NCBI GenBank assembly: GCA_001821435.1
Contig: MHLP01000021.1
Location: 1 to 45,901 of the forward strand
Length of the DNA: 45,901 nucleotides
Direction: 5' to 3'
Source: Candidatus Lloydbacteria bacterium RIFCSPLOWO2_01_FULL_50_20
GTDB taxonomy: Bacteria > Patescibacteriota > Minisyncoccia > Phycocordibacterales > UBA6899
Shown here: positions 8,261-16,542 of the stretch, piece by piece
How positions within the stretch are numbered: the stretch's first letter is position 1
Layout of the letters: every line of letters starts with the position of its first letter
The notes under the pieces: generated by a model
The model's database searches: none
What the model was told of the DNA's origin: nothing
What the model saw: only the letters and a program-made list of their open reading frames with translations
Position numbers and translations under genes: made by a program

Positions 8261-8896
8261 TTAGATGCCGACGCCCCTCCCGCGCAGGTCGCCGTCCGGC
8301 TGGCTCTCAAATTTTTTGTTCAGTTCCCCCCAAACATCCGAGGTGTTCTTTTTCACCAGAAGGCCCGAATCAGGTTCCATGACATTCCACATCCCCTTTT
8401 TGATCTCTTCTTCGAGTTCACCGGGGCGCCAAATGACCGAACCGAACAAGAAACGAGCGTTACCGGGATCGGATTCGATGATCTTGTCGACCATCTCAGC
8501 AGCGATAGCCAGGAAAATATCTTTGGTGAAACGTATCGAGCCGGCGCCGGGACTCTCACTGCCCCGAACGAGAGCAAAAAGCATGTTGACATCTACGGGA
8601 CCGCCGAGAAACAAAGTGGAGGCTGCTTTTTTCGACGGTTCGTGATCCGGAAATGCATCGCCCAAGGTGACTTTCGTCGGCTTGTTCAGGATGAATCCGA
8701 TGTGCACCCCGCCGTCAACGGGCATCGCGATCAGGACAGAATTGCCGTAGAGCGGATGCAGAAGCTGCGGCTTTGCGACCAACATGACCGTTTCTTGAGC
8801 CGGATCGGGTGCCGTCTGCGCATATGACGTAATAGCGAATGAAAGGGCTATTGCCAATGCGAAGACTATAGTGTTGCGGAATGCATTCATGGCCAT
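8261..8896 (-). CDS. YqgE/AlgH (UPF0301) family protein with N-terminal signal peptide
   Basis: NTIVFALAIALSFAITSYAQT signal-like start; VHIGFILNKPT...LFLGGPVD...FLFGSVIWRPGELEEEIKKGMW. Confidence 0.85.
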   Translation of the reverse strand: MAMNAFRNTIVFALAIALSFAITSYAQTAPDPAQETVMLVAKPQLLHPLYGNSVLIAMPVDGGVHIGFILNKPTKVTLGDAFPDHEPSKKAASTLFLGGPVDVNMLFALVRGSESPGAGSIRFTKDIFLAIAAEMVDKIIESDPGNARFLFGSVIWRPGELEEEIKKGMWNVMEPDSGLLVKKNTSDVWGELNKKFESQPDGDLRGRGVGI

Positions 8897-9034
8897 CTCC
8901 TGAGTTGAAAGATTAAAAGGTGCTCGAAAAATGCCTCTCTAAATTACGCTACCCCCTTACTGACAATTGTCAATAGATACTCAAGTACACCGGGTAATTC
9001 TCCGGCTATTCTCCGGTCCGCGCCGAATTCAATG

Positions 9035-11263
9035 TTATTGGGCCCCACCGCCCATCAGTTGAGCAATCATTTTTTCACCCTCTTCTTTGAGACTCGGATC
9101 CACACTCATACCCTGCCGGATCGCCGCTAATGCATTCGCTGTCTGACCAAGTCCGTCATATCCGCCCGCCAACGAGAAGTAGTCCCGACCGGTTGCATAA
9201 CCTCGCGCGATCCTTTCATTCACCAACTCCACGACTTTGCCGAAGTTGCGATTGGCGCCATAAGCGGATATGAGACGGTTTTCGTATATGACCGGAGCGC
9301 CTTTTTCTTTGAACGGCGCGAGTACCTTTTCCACCTCATCGAGTTTTTTCTGATATACAAGGGTGACCGTATAAGCAAGCGCCGCTGCGGGATACGTGGG
9401 ATCAAGCTCGTAGGCTGTCTTGGTGACCGCTTCAGCTTCGTCGTAGTTCCCCTGAATAAGAAACTGCTGGGAAAGGTCGAGATATGATTCCTGTCGTTTC
9501 GGCGAAAGCTCGATAGCCTTCTTGAAGTACTGGAGCGACTTATCAAATTGTCCGAATCGTTCATAAAAGACCGCCGCAAATGATATCGTACGCAGGTCGT
9601 TCGGGTCATCAGCGATCGCTCCCTCGAATTTGTTCATCGTGAGATCGTAAAATTGCTGACGGATGTTTGCCGGAACACGCGAGTCGGTCGTCTGAAGAGC
9701 TATCTGCGCAAGCTGCTCGCGCGCTTCGGTCTTACCGATACCCCCGCGTTCGATCACTGCTTCAAGGGCGATCTCTTTCTCGCCATTCGGACCGTCGACA
9801 AGAACTCCTTCGGGGCGGATCGCATTGATCAGAGCGATGTTGGCATCAATATTCCGGATATTCAGGAAATATACCGTTCCGGCGGTTATTACGATGATGA
9901 TGCTTGCCGCGATCAAAAGATCTCCGGCCTCAAGTTCCTTTTCTTTTTCTTTTCCGGACCGCTTGTGTTCACGCACCGTCTCTGTGCTCTCATTTTCGAC
10001 ATTCTGCGTATGGAGATATGCGAGCAAGGCAAAAAAGACCAGATAACTGGTGAGGTTATCGAAGACAAAGATGTTGTGCACAAAATAGCCCGCAAGCATG
10101 CCCGTGAAGATCCCCCGCTCAACAACACTTAAGTGTTTGTTTCGCGAAGACCAGATGTAGTAAAGGGCGGCAAAAAAGAGCGAAAGATAAGAAAGGAGAC
10201 CGAGCGCCCCACCGGCAATGAGCCAGTCGAAGAACACGTCATGGGAACGATCGAACCACGGTTCCTGATTCCACATCTTCGGGTTGTAGTGCTTTGAAAA
10301 AACATAAAGGAAATTTTCCTGCCCCCAGCCAAGAATGGGGCGTTCTTTGAAACCCTCCCACGACATGTTCCAGATCATAAAACGGGATTGTGTCGTCGGA
10401 TCGGAAAGTGAAATATTCGCTACGCGGCTCAATGTCGTGTTCGACTGGATCCATGCCGTATCCCGGAAAGCAATAAATGACCCGATCAATACTATGATAC
10501 CGACCACTCCGCTGATCGCATATTTCCTCCGCTCAGGATGTTCGCGGTCAAAAAGCGCCGAGAGAAGAAGGGCGAGAAATATACCGCCCACCAGACCGAG
10601 GATCGCACCGCGTGTCTGTGTGTAATAGAGAACGACAACATTGACCAGTGCGATAACCAGATAGATAAAACGTGCGCGCGGGTTTTCCTTGCCCTCGCGG
10701 AAGAACAGAAACATCGCGAGGAAGAAATTAAAGAGTACATAGACGGCAAGATATGTTGAATTTCCGAATGTTGCGTCAAGGCGGTTCGAACTCTGGTGTA
10801 CTGCTCCCCAGCCCTGCAGCTGTGAAAAGGCATTAAAGGCGACCAGGAGAGAAACACCGAGCTCTGTGCGCCAGAACCATCTCCATACTGTTTCGGTCTG
10901 AAGTACGCTTCCCATGATGATAAAATAGAGGAAGAGATGAATATGGGCGATAAGACCCTCCATTCGCTCGTAGTTCGACCAGAAGCTCCGATAAGGATTC
11001 TCACCGAGGAAATCCGCAAGCGCGATCACTGCCAAGAAAATCCCCGCCGCACCAAGGATCCATGTGAATTTTGGACGATACGTCGCATCAATGAACATCA
11101 AAAGCACCCAAGCGCCGAGCATGAGCTCAACGATTATTCGAAACGTAAAATTTTTCCCGGTAATGAACGGGAAAAACATGCCGTCCGCGATATAGAGAAC
11201 GACGAACGGGATCGCAAAGGCACCGGTAAGAATGGCATAACGCAACGTATCCCGAAATGACAT
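9035..11263 (-). CDS. O-antigen ligase (Wzy/WaaL-like) membrane protein with C-terminal TPR region
   Basis: multiple TM segments, ILGWGQENFLYVFSKHYNP...WFDRSHDVFFDWLIAGGALGLLSYL, then TPR repeats. Confidence 0.88.
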   Translation of the reverse strand: MSFRDTLRYAILTGAFAIPFVVLYIADGMFFPFITGKNFTFRIIVELMLGAWVLLMFIDATYRPKFTWILGAAGIFLAVIALADFLGENPYRSFWSNYERMEGLIAHIHLFLYFIIMGSVLQTETVWRWFWRTELGVSLLVAFNAFSQLQGWGAVHQSSNRLDATFGNSTYLAVYVLFNFFLAMFLFFREGKENPRARFIYLVIALVNVVVLYYTQTRGAILGLVGGIFLALLLSALFDREHPERRKYAISGVVGIIVLIGSFIAFRDTAWIQSNTTLSRVANISLSDPTTQSRFMIWNMSWEGFKERPILGWGQENFLYVFSKHYNPKMWNQEPWFDRSHDVFFDWLIAGGALGLLSYLSLFFAALYYIWSSRNKHLSVVERGIFTGMLAGYFVHNIFVFDNLTSYLVFFALLAYLHTQNVENESTETVREHKRSGKEKEKELEAGDLLIAASIIIVITAGTVYFLNIRNIDANIALINAIRPEGVLVDGPNGEKEIALEAVIERGGIGKTEAREQLAQIALQTTDSRVPANIRQQFYDLTMNKFEGAIADDPNDLRTISFAAVFYERFGQFDKSLQYFKKAIELSPKRQESYLDLSQQFLIQGNYDEAEAVTKTAYELDPTYPAAALAYTVTLVYQKKLDEVEKVLAPFKEKGAPVIYENRLISAYGANRNFGKVVELVNERIARGYATGRDYFSLAGGYDGLGQTANALAAIRQGMSVDPSLKEEGEKMIAQLMGGGAQ

Positions 11264-11425
11264 GATGCGTACTATAGCGGTTTATTAAGGGCAATGCAAT
11301 CCGCCGTGGTGTTATAACTCTTTGGCAAACTGTCCCTGAACGCCCAAAAACTCTCCAAAGACTGAAGAATGTTGAGGAGCATGCAGAACCCCTTTGTTTG
11401 AGTTTCCAGCATGGTTTTTCGCAAC

Positions 11426-11461
11426 TTTAGCATATTCACGCTATAGCGTGAATATGCTAAA
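11426..11461. promoter_or_regulatory. 36-bp perfect palindrome upstream of the PaaX/Cas2-like gene
   Basis: TTTAGCATATTCACGCTA|TAGCGTGAATATGCTAAA. Confidence 0.85.
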
Positions 11462-11472
11462 ATATGGTGGTC

Positions 11473-12081
11473 ATGAATACAAACACGACGGACAAACACT
11501 GGTCCAGTCCACACCGTGCAAAATCAAAAAGACGACGTTCGGTCGGTCCAACGCAGCAAAAAATATTGTTGCTTTTGCTCGGTGGTCTTGGGCTGGGACT
11601 TTCGCATTCACCAAAACAGCAATTCCGAATCATCAAAGAAATAAGTCGGGAGTGGAAAAAAATCAATACTCAGAGATTAGAGCGGGCTATTAGGTCACTG
11701 TACCAGTCAAAACTTGTTGAAACAAAAGACAATCGCGACGGAACGCTCACACTCGTTTTGTCTCAAGAAGGAAGAAGGCGGGCGCTTACATATAATCTTG
11801 ATCATATTGAAATAAAACAACCGCCCCACTGGGACGGCAAATGGCGCATAGTGATGTTTGACGTGCCTGAAAAGATTAAACGCGTACGCGACGCACTTCG
11901 CATGCATTTCAAAGAAATGGGGTTCTATGAATTTCAGAAATCGGTTTTTGTCCACCCCTTCCCGTGCGCCGATGAAATCGAATATATCTTAGAATTTTAT
12001 AATGTGCGACGCCACGTTCGTTTCATCGTCGCTACGGAAATTGATACTGCATTAGAACTCAAGCGACATTTCGGGTTGTAG
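11473..12081 (+). CDS. PaaX-like HTH protein with C-terminal Cas2-like (ferredoxin-fold) domain
   Basis: N-terminal winged-HTH-like LERAIRSLYQSKLVETKDNRDGTLTLVLSQEGRRRAL; C-terminal KWRIVMFDVPEKIKRVRDALRMHFKEMGFYEFQKSVFVHPF resembles Cas2/PaaX-C. Start at 11473 (ggtggtcATG) preferred over 11464. Confidence 0.8.
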   Translation: MNTNTTDKHWSSPHRAKSKRRRSVGPTQQKILLLLLGGLGLGLSHSPKQQFRIIKEISREWKKINTQRLERAIRSLYQSKLVETKDNRDGTLTLVLSQEGRRRALTYNLDHIEIKQPPHWDGKWRIVMFDVPEKIKRVRDALRMHFKEMGFYEFQKSVFVHPFPCADEIEYILEFYNVRRHVRFIVATEIDTALELKRHFGL

Positions 12082-12155
12082 TACTCCGTTGGCAAAGCGC
12101 TTTTGTGATACAAACTCATACAAACACAAACAAATGAACAGATGAATGAATTTGA

Positions 12156-12193
12156 ATTCAGCATTCTCATGCTATAGCATGAGAATGCTGAAT
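12156..12193. promoter_or_regulatory. 38-bp perfect palindrome downstream of the PaaX/Cas2-like gene
   Basis: ATTCAGCATTCTCATGCTA|TAGCATGAGAATGCTGAAT; 14/18 half-site identity to the first palindrome. Confidence 0.85.
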
Positions 12194-12369
12194 GGCATAA
12201 GGCACGTTGGTTCACATGAGTTCGCACTGATTCGCATGAGTTGTGGCGCAGCAAAAGGTACGGCAACAATTCCAATGGCCAATAAACGTGGGGAGTTGGG
12301 GTGTTGTTTTTTTGAATTTTGTGCTTAAATCGGGCGAGATGATACCACAGACAATTCTCGGAGGTTATC

Positions 12370-12855
12370 ATGCGCGTTCTTCCAATCATTCCCCCGTTCA
12401 TTCCCGGCGTTGACGACATCGGTATTGCGGAAATCCCTTGTGCCGACCCCACGAATGAAAAAGGGTTACTCACGTGGGTACACCCGCTTGGCACAATGCG
12501 CAGCGGAAGTCTTGCGACATTTGCCCGCACCCCAGACCATGAGGTCGGTGGGCACTGGCATGAAGAAATACCGAACAAAAATCCGGAAAAGTTTATCCTC
12601 CTTGATGGTACGATGGTGTTCACGTTCGAGGATGCCTATGGAGCACGGCGCATAGAGAGGTTCGAGGCGAATGCGCTCGGACGAAAAATCCTCCTCACGA
12701 TCCCGCCGTTCATCATACACTGGGTGAAGATCGAGTCTCCCGTCGCACTGTATCAAGAGATACAGCAAGAGCCGTTCCGTCTCACCGACAATTGGAGCGA
12801 GGCCGACTGGATACGGCTAAAAGAGCTTGTGCTCCGCACCAGAGTCAAACCTTAA
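12370..12855 (+). CDS. cupin-like protein
   Basis: GGHWHEEIPNKNPEKFILLDGTMVFTFEDA...LLTIPPFIIHWVKIES cupin-like pattern; GGAGG ribosome-binding site before ATG. Confidence 0.55.
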   Translation: MRVLPIIPPFIPGVDDIGIAEIPCADPTNEKGLLTWVHPLGTMRSGSLATFARTPDHEVGGHWHEEIPNKNPEKFILLDGTMVFTFEDAYGARRIERFEANALGRKILLTIPPFIIHWVKIESPVALYQEIQQEPFRLTDNWSEADWIRLKELVLRTRVKP

Positions 12856-12875
12856 ACGAACGACCTGTCTAGCGG

Positions 12876-12911
12876 TCGCCACCTCACAGGGTGGCGATTT
12901 TTATTTTTATA
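12876..12911 (+). terminator. rho-independent terminator after the cupin-like gene
   Basis: tcgccacc-tcacag-ggtggcga followed by tttttattttta. Confidence 0.9.
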
Positions 12912-13272
12912 TTGCTCTATCCAAACAGCTTGGTCCGCACGCCAGCCCTGGCCATGAGATAAAGTGCCAAAACCTTAAACGTTTGAAATGCGTAATGACC
13001 TCCTCCCCGGACTCCGCTATGCTTTGTCCGGGGTTTCCTCTCTTGGCACATGCTCCGCATGCGTAATTGCCGGATTCGCGAAGCGCGAACCGGTCTAAGG
13101 TTCCATTCATCCCCGCACTCGCGACGGGCTATGTTCATCGTCTGACGCCCTCTCCGTGCGGGGTTTCCTGGTATTTAATAATCGATTTCTTAATTGAAAT
13201 CGAAGAGTGTTCCTCCTTATAATTACAACGAATGGGTATCTCCCCTATCGGAAGCTTGGTGAAATATGCCGA

Positions 13273-14502
13273 TCACTCCATATCTCCGTCTCGTGCGGTC
13301 TTTGACGGCTGTACATAAAGATGTTGAGTTGTGAGGAATTGCACGACATCTTCAACTTTCATAAAACCTTTCCACACAATGATATCCTCCACCCCAAGCT
13401 CCTTTGCAAGCTTGTGCAGTTCACCATCAAGCGGGCCGCCACCGATGATCGAGCAGATAAATGGTCTTGGAGATGTTTTTTTTAGTATCGCAAGGGCGCG
13501 CAAGAGGTCGTCATACCCCTTTTTTTCGACAAATCGCCCGACCGTCGCGATGCGTATGGCTTCACCCGGAGCGATCGACCGGCGTGTGAATGGGTAGCTC
13601 GCCACGTCAACGGAGATTGGAAGCGTCTCGATTTTTTCGGCAAGAAATCCGTACGGGAGTATCCGCTCCTTCATATTGTTTGACATCACCAGAAACCGAG
13701 CACAGGTATGAATAAGTTTTTGGTACACATTACGCCCCTTTTTCCTGAACACCCCGCTGACATCTACGCCATAGAACGTGGTGAGAAATTGTTGGGGAAG
13801 ACCGAGGATCTCCCGAACGCGCAGATAGCGCAGGGCGACAGTACCGAAGTGGCAATGTACGACCTCTGCATTCATTCCAAGGAACGGCTCGATCCAAAAA
13901 AGATTTTTTAGGGAATATGCATCAGCACCGTATTTTTTTACGTCAAATATCTTGCGCAGGAGCGACGGTCGCGCAAAAAGTATGTGCAATATTTTTGGAA
14001 CTGCCCGAAAGACGCGCACAAAAGGATCGAGTGGCATCTCGGCCGAATGTACTCGCTTGTCTAAATTGTAGTCGAAAAACTTGTCCGAAATATTTTCTCT
14101 TTCGCCGTTCTTAAACACATAGAGCTCCACATCAACCCCGCGGTCAATGAGGTCGGTAACCTGACTGATGAGCCACGTCTCGGAAACAACGGGAAAAATG
14201 CCGATAACAAAGGCAATCTTGTTTGCGTTGGGAACAAGAAGACGATACAGCCCGAGCTGGCGATCAATGAGCGGCTTTTGATCATACATGGCAAGCATGT
14301 GCGCCCGCCCAAAGTCCGACATCCTCCCCCACTCTTCGGGGTGTTTGATGTATTCGAGCATCTTTGCGGCAAAATCCACCGGGTCTGCCTCGTTCGCAAG
14401 ATAACCATTTTTGCCCGGAATGACCTGGTCGGGAAAACCGCTATGTTTCGTTGCAATGACCGGCAGTCCGGTCACCAGCGCGAGTATTGCTGAAGTGGTC
14501 AT
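13273..14502 (-). CDS. WcaL-like GT-B glycosyltransferase with circularly permuted parts; possibly a non-functional scar
   Basis: N-term TSAILALVTGLPVIATKHSGFPDQVIPGKNGYL is normally C-terminal; KIAFVIGIFPVVSETWLISQVTDLIDRG is normally N-terminal; ends at LYVQPSKTARDGDME*. Confidence 0.8.
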   Translation of the reverse strand: MTTSAILALVTGLPVIATKHSGFPDQVIPGKNGYLANEADPVDFAAKMLEYIKHPEEWGRMSDFGRAHMLAMYDQKPLIDRQLGLYRLLVPNANKIAFVIGIFPVVSETWLISQVTDLIDRGVDVELYVFKNGERENISDKFFDYNLDKRVHSAEMPLDPFVRVFRAVPKILHILFARPSLLRKIFDVKKYGADAYSLKNLFWIEPFLGMNAEVVHCHFGTVALRYLRVREILGLPQQFLTTFYGVDVSGVFRKKGRNVYQKLIHTCARFLVMSNNMKERILPYGFLAEKIETLPISVDVASYPFTRRSIAPGEAIRIATVGRFVEKKGYDDLLRALAILKKTSPRPFICSIIGGGPLDGELHKLAKELGVEDIIVWKGFMKVEDVVQFLTTQHLYVQPSKTARDGDME

Positions 14503-14581
14503 AAAAATAAGTAGGGAGTCGCTAGTAGGTAGTCAGTAGTGAACTACGAGTTCAACATCAAAACTATAACAAATGCGGACA

Positions 14582-14621
14582 TCAAACGACGTTTGACATT
14601 ATCTGTTGTATATGATACAAC
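14582..14621 (+). promoter_or_regulatory. sigma70-like promoter with both boxes inside inverted repeats
   Basis: TTGACA (14593-14598)-N17-TACAAC (14616-14621); TCAAACGaCGTTTGA overlaps -35; GTTGTATatgATACAAC overlaps -10. Confidence 0.65.
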
Positions 14622-14662
14622 ATCTTTAGTCAGTTACCCCAATTTTTGAAAAGGGCATTGTA

Positions 14663-15325
14663 ATGCGGAAAGAGAAAGAAGCGTTCCTCGCACTATCGAA
14701 AGATGTGCAGGATGAAATCGTCGCGGAGTACTTCCGCCAAACTCCGCTTGCAAAAACAGCCGTTGCCCTCAAAGCGCTGAGGGGGGCGGAGTACGCACAC
14801 CGCCTCGCAAATAAGGGTTTCGCGCCAATGGAAGTGTTCGAGCTTCTGCTCGGGCCTGTGACCGTTTCGGTGCAAATCGTACATGAAGTACGCGAAAGTG
14901 GAAAACGGCTCGGTTTCGCCTTACGTCTGCGCAACGCGAGCGAGGCGGGTTACGGCAGTCTTTACCACAACACGTGCTGTTCGTTTCGCTGGCTCGACGA
15001 CTTAACCTCAGCGACCGATCGAGACGACAGCGATGCGTTCAATGGAACACATCCGGCGCCACTGGAGAAACTCGGAGTGACGCTCCACCACGAGACCCCG
15101 CGCATGAATATGGACATGACGTTCATGCACCGGCGAGTGATCTCCATGTCGGACATCGCGAAAATGAACGGCACATGGCGGTTCTTCTCCGATGAAGAGA
15201 TCCGCGCGCATCCGGCCGATGTCGTGGAAAGCAACTGGCATCAGCTTGAGTGGGTGATGGACGAAAATCGCGCCGAGTTTGGCGTGCTCAAAGGTTCATT
15301 CCCCGCGCAACTCTTTTCGCGGTAA
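14663..15325 (+). CDS. hypothetical protein (220 aa)
   Basis: ORF with own promoter and terminator; no recognised family. Confidence 0.7.
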   Translation: MRKEKEAFLALSKDVQDEIVAEYFRQTPLAKTAVALKALRGAEYAHRLANKGFAPMEVFELLLGPVTVSVQIVHEVRESGKRLGFALRLRNASEAGYGSLYHNTCCSFRWLDDLTSATDRDDSDAFNGTHPAPLEKLGVTLHHETPRMNMDMTFMHRRVISMSDIAKMNGTWRFFSDEEIRAHPADVVESNWHQLEWVMDENRAEFGVLKGSFPAQLFSR

Positions 15326-15354
15326 GGGATTCTTTACTCCGCCGCCATTTCGAC

Positions 15355-15383
15355 AACAGGCGCCTCGCGTGCCTGTTTTTTTA
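15355..15383 (+). terminator. rho-independent terminator
   Basis: aacaggc-gcctcgcgt-gcctgtt followed by ttttt. Confidence 0.9.
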
Positions 15384-16481
15384 TGCAAACATATTACACG
15401 CTTCAATGATCTTCTTTATCTCTTCTTCCTTGAGCATTGCGTGGAGCGGAATGCTGACGATGGTCTCATGAATCTCTTCGGTAAGCGGGTACGACTCGTT
15501 ATTCCACTCCTTATACGCCGGTTGTTTATGCGGTGGTATAGGATAATGAATCATTGTTCCGATACCTTGACCAAGAAGATGCTCTTGGAAGCGATCTCGT
15601 TCTTTTGTACGCACGACAAAGAGGTGCCAGACGTGCGACTCATCATATGCGGCATGAGGCAATACTAATTTTTTATTTTTTATTTCGGCCAAATACCGTT
15701 TCGCAATTTCCCTGCGCCGCTGATTTTCCGCATCGAGATATTTTAACTTCACCAGCAATACGGCGGCCTGAACCTCATCCAAGCGGCTATTTACTCCCTG
15801 ATATTTGTTGTGATATTTTTTCTCACTGCCGTAATTGCGAAGTGCGCGCAGAACTCGAGCAAGTTCCGCGTCGTTTGTTGTCACCGCTCCGGCATCGCCC
15901 AATGCACCGAGAGGTTTCGAGGGGTAAAAACTAAATCCGCTCGCATTGCCGAGATTTCCCGTTTTGCGCCCTTTGTATACCGCGCCATGCGCCTGGGCGG
16001 AATCTTCAATGATCTTGAGCCCGTGTTTGTCGGCGATCTTTTGCATGTTGTCGGAATAGCCGACTTGTCCGTAGAGGTGAACAACGAGAATTCCCTTCGT
16101 TCTCGGAGTAGTATGTTTTTCCAAAAGCCGAGCATCAATATTGTAGGTCGCAATGTCCAGCTCGACCAAAACGGGTCTTAAGCGATTTCCCGTAATGGCC
16201 AAAATGCTCGCAATGTACGTATTCGCGGGAACAAGTATCTCGTCCTCTTCTTGAAAGACGCCAAGTTCTTTGTAGGCACGAATAATGAGCGTGAGCGCAT
16301 CGAGCCCATTGCCTACACCGATCGCATGCTTCACGCCGCAATAAGAAGAAAACCTTTTTTCAAACTCCTCAACTTTTTCTCCTAAAATATAATGCCCCGC
16401 ATCGATGACATCAGAGATAGCCTCCATGAGTTCTTTTTTGCGTGGAGCGTTCAGTTTTGCGAACTCTAAAAATGGGATCAT
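15381..16481 (-). CDS. DegT/DnrJ/EryC1/StrS family sugar aminotransferase
   Basis: [62 protein letters not shown]. Confidence 0.95.
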   Translation of the reverse strand: MIPFLEFAKLNAPRKKELMEAISDVIDAGHYILGEKVEEFEKRFSSYCGVKHAIGVGNGLDALTLIIRAYKELGVFQEEDEILVPANTYIASILAITGNRLRPVLVELDIATYNIDARLLEKHTTPRTKGILVVHLYGQVGYSDNMQKIADKHGLKIIEDSAQAHGAVYKGRKTGNLGNASGFSFYPSKPLGALGDAGAVTTNDAELARVLRALRNYGSEKKYHNKYQGVNSRLDEVQAAVLLVKLKYLDAENQRRREIAKRYLAEIKNKKLVLPHAAYDESHVWHLFVVRTKERDRFQEHLLGQGIGTMIHYPIPPHKQPAYKEWNNESYPLTEEIHETIVSIPLHAMLKEEEIKKIIEACNMFA

Positions 16482-16542
16482 AATGGTCAGTCACTAGTTT
16501 TTAGTTGCTCGTGGCTAGTAGAAATGCCGCTACACAAAACAC

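Noticed and set aside
10492-11019. 175-aa minus-strand ORF
   Set aside because: Alternate frame within the O-antigen ligase gene.
11426-12193. CRISPR locus call based on the Cas2-like domain
   Set aside because: No repeat-spacer array or other cas genes; the protein is HTH + PaaX/Cas2-like, not a canonical adaptation Cas2.
11997-12623. 208-aa minus-strand ORF across the second palindrome
   Set aside because: Antisense to the PaaX/Cas2-like 3' end and the cupin-like gene; low-complexity translation.
12907-13138. Minus-strand ORFs ending ...MARAGVRTKLFG / ...LACGPSCLDRAI
   Set aside because: Overlapping frames through the hairpin-rich intergenic region; no supported domain or complete tRNA.
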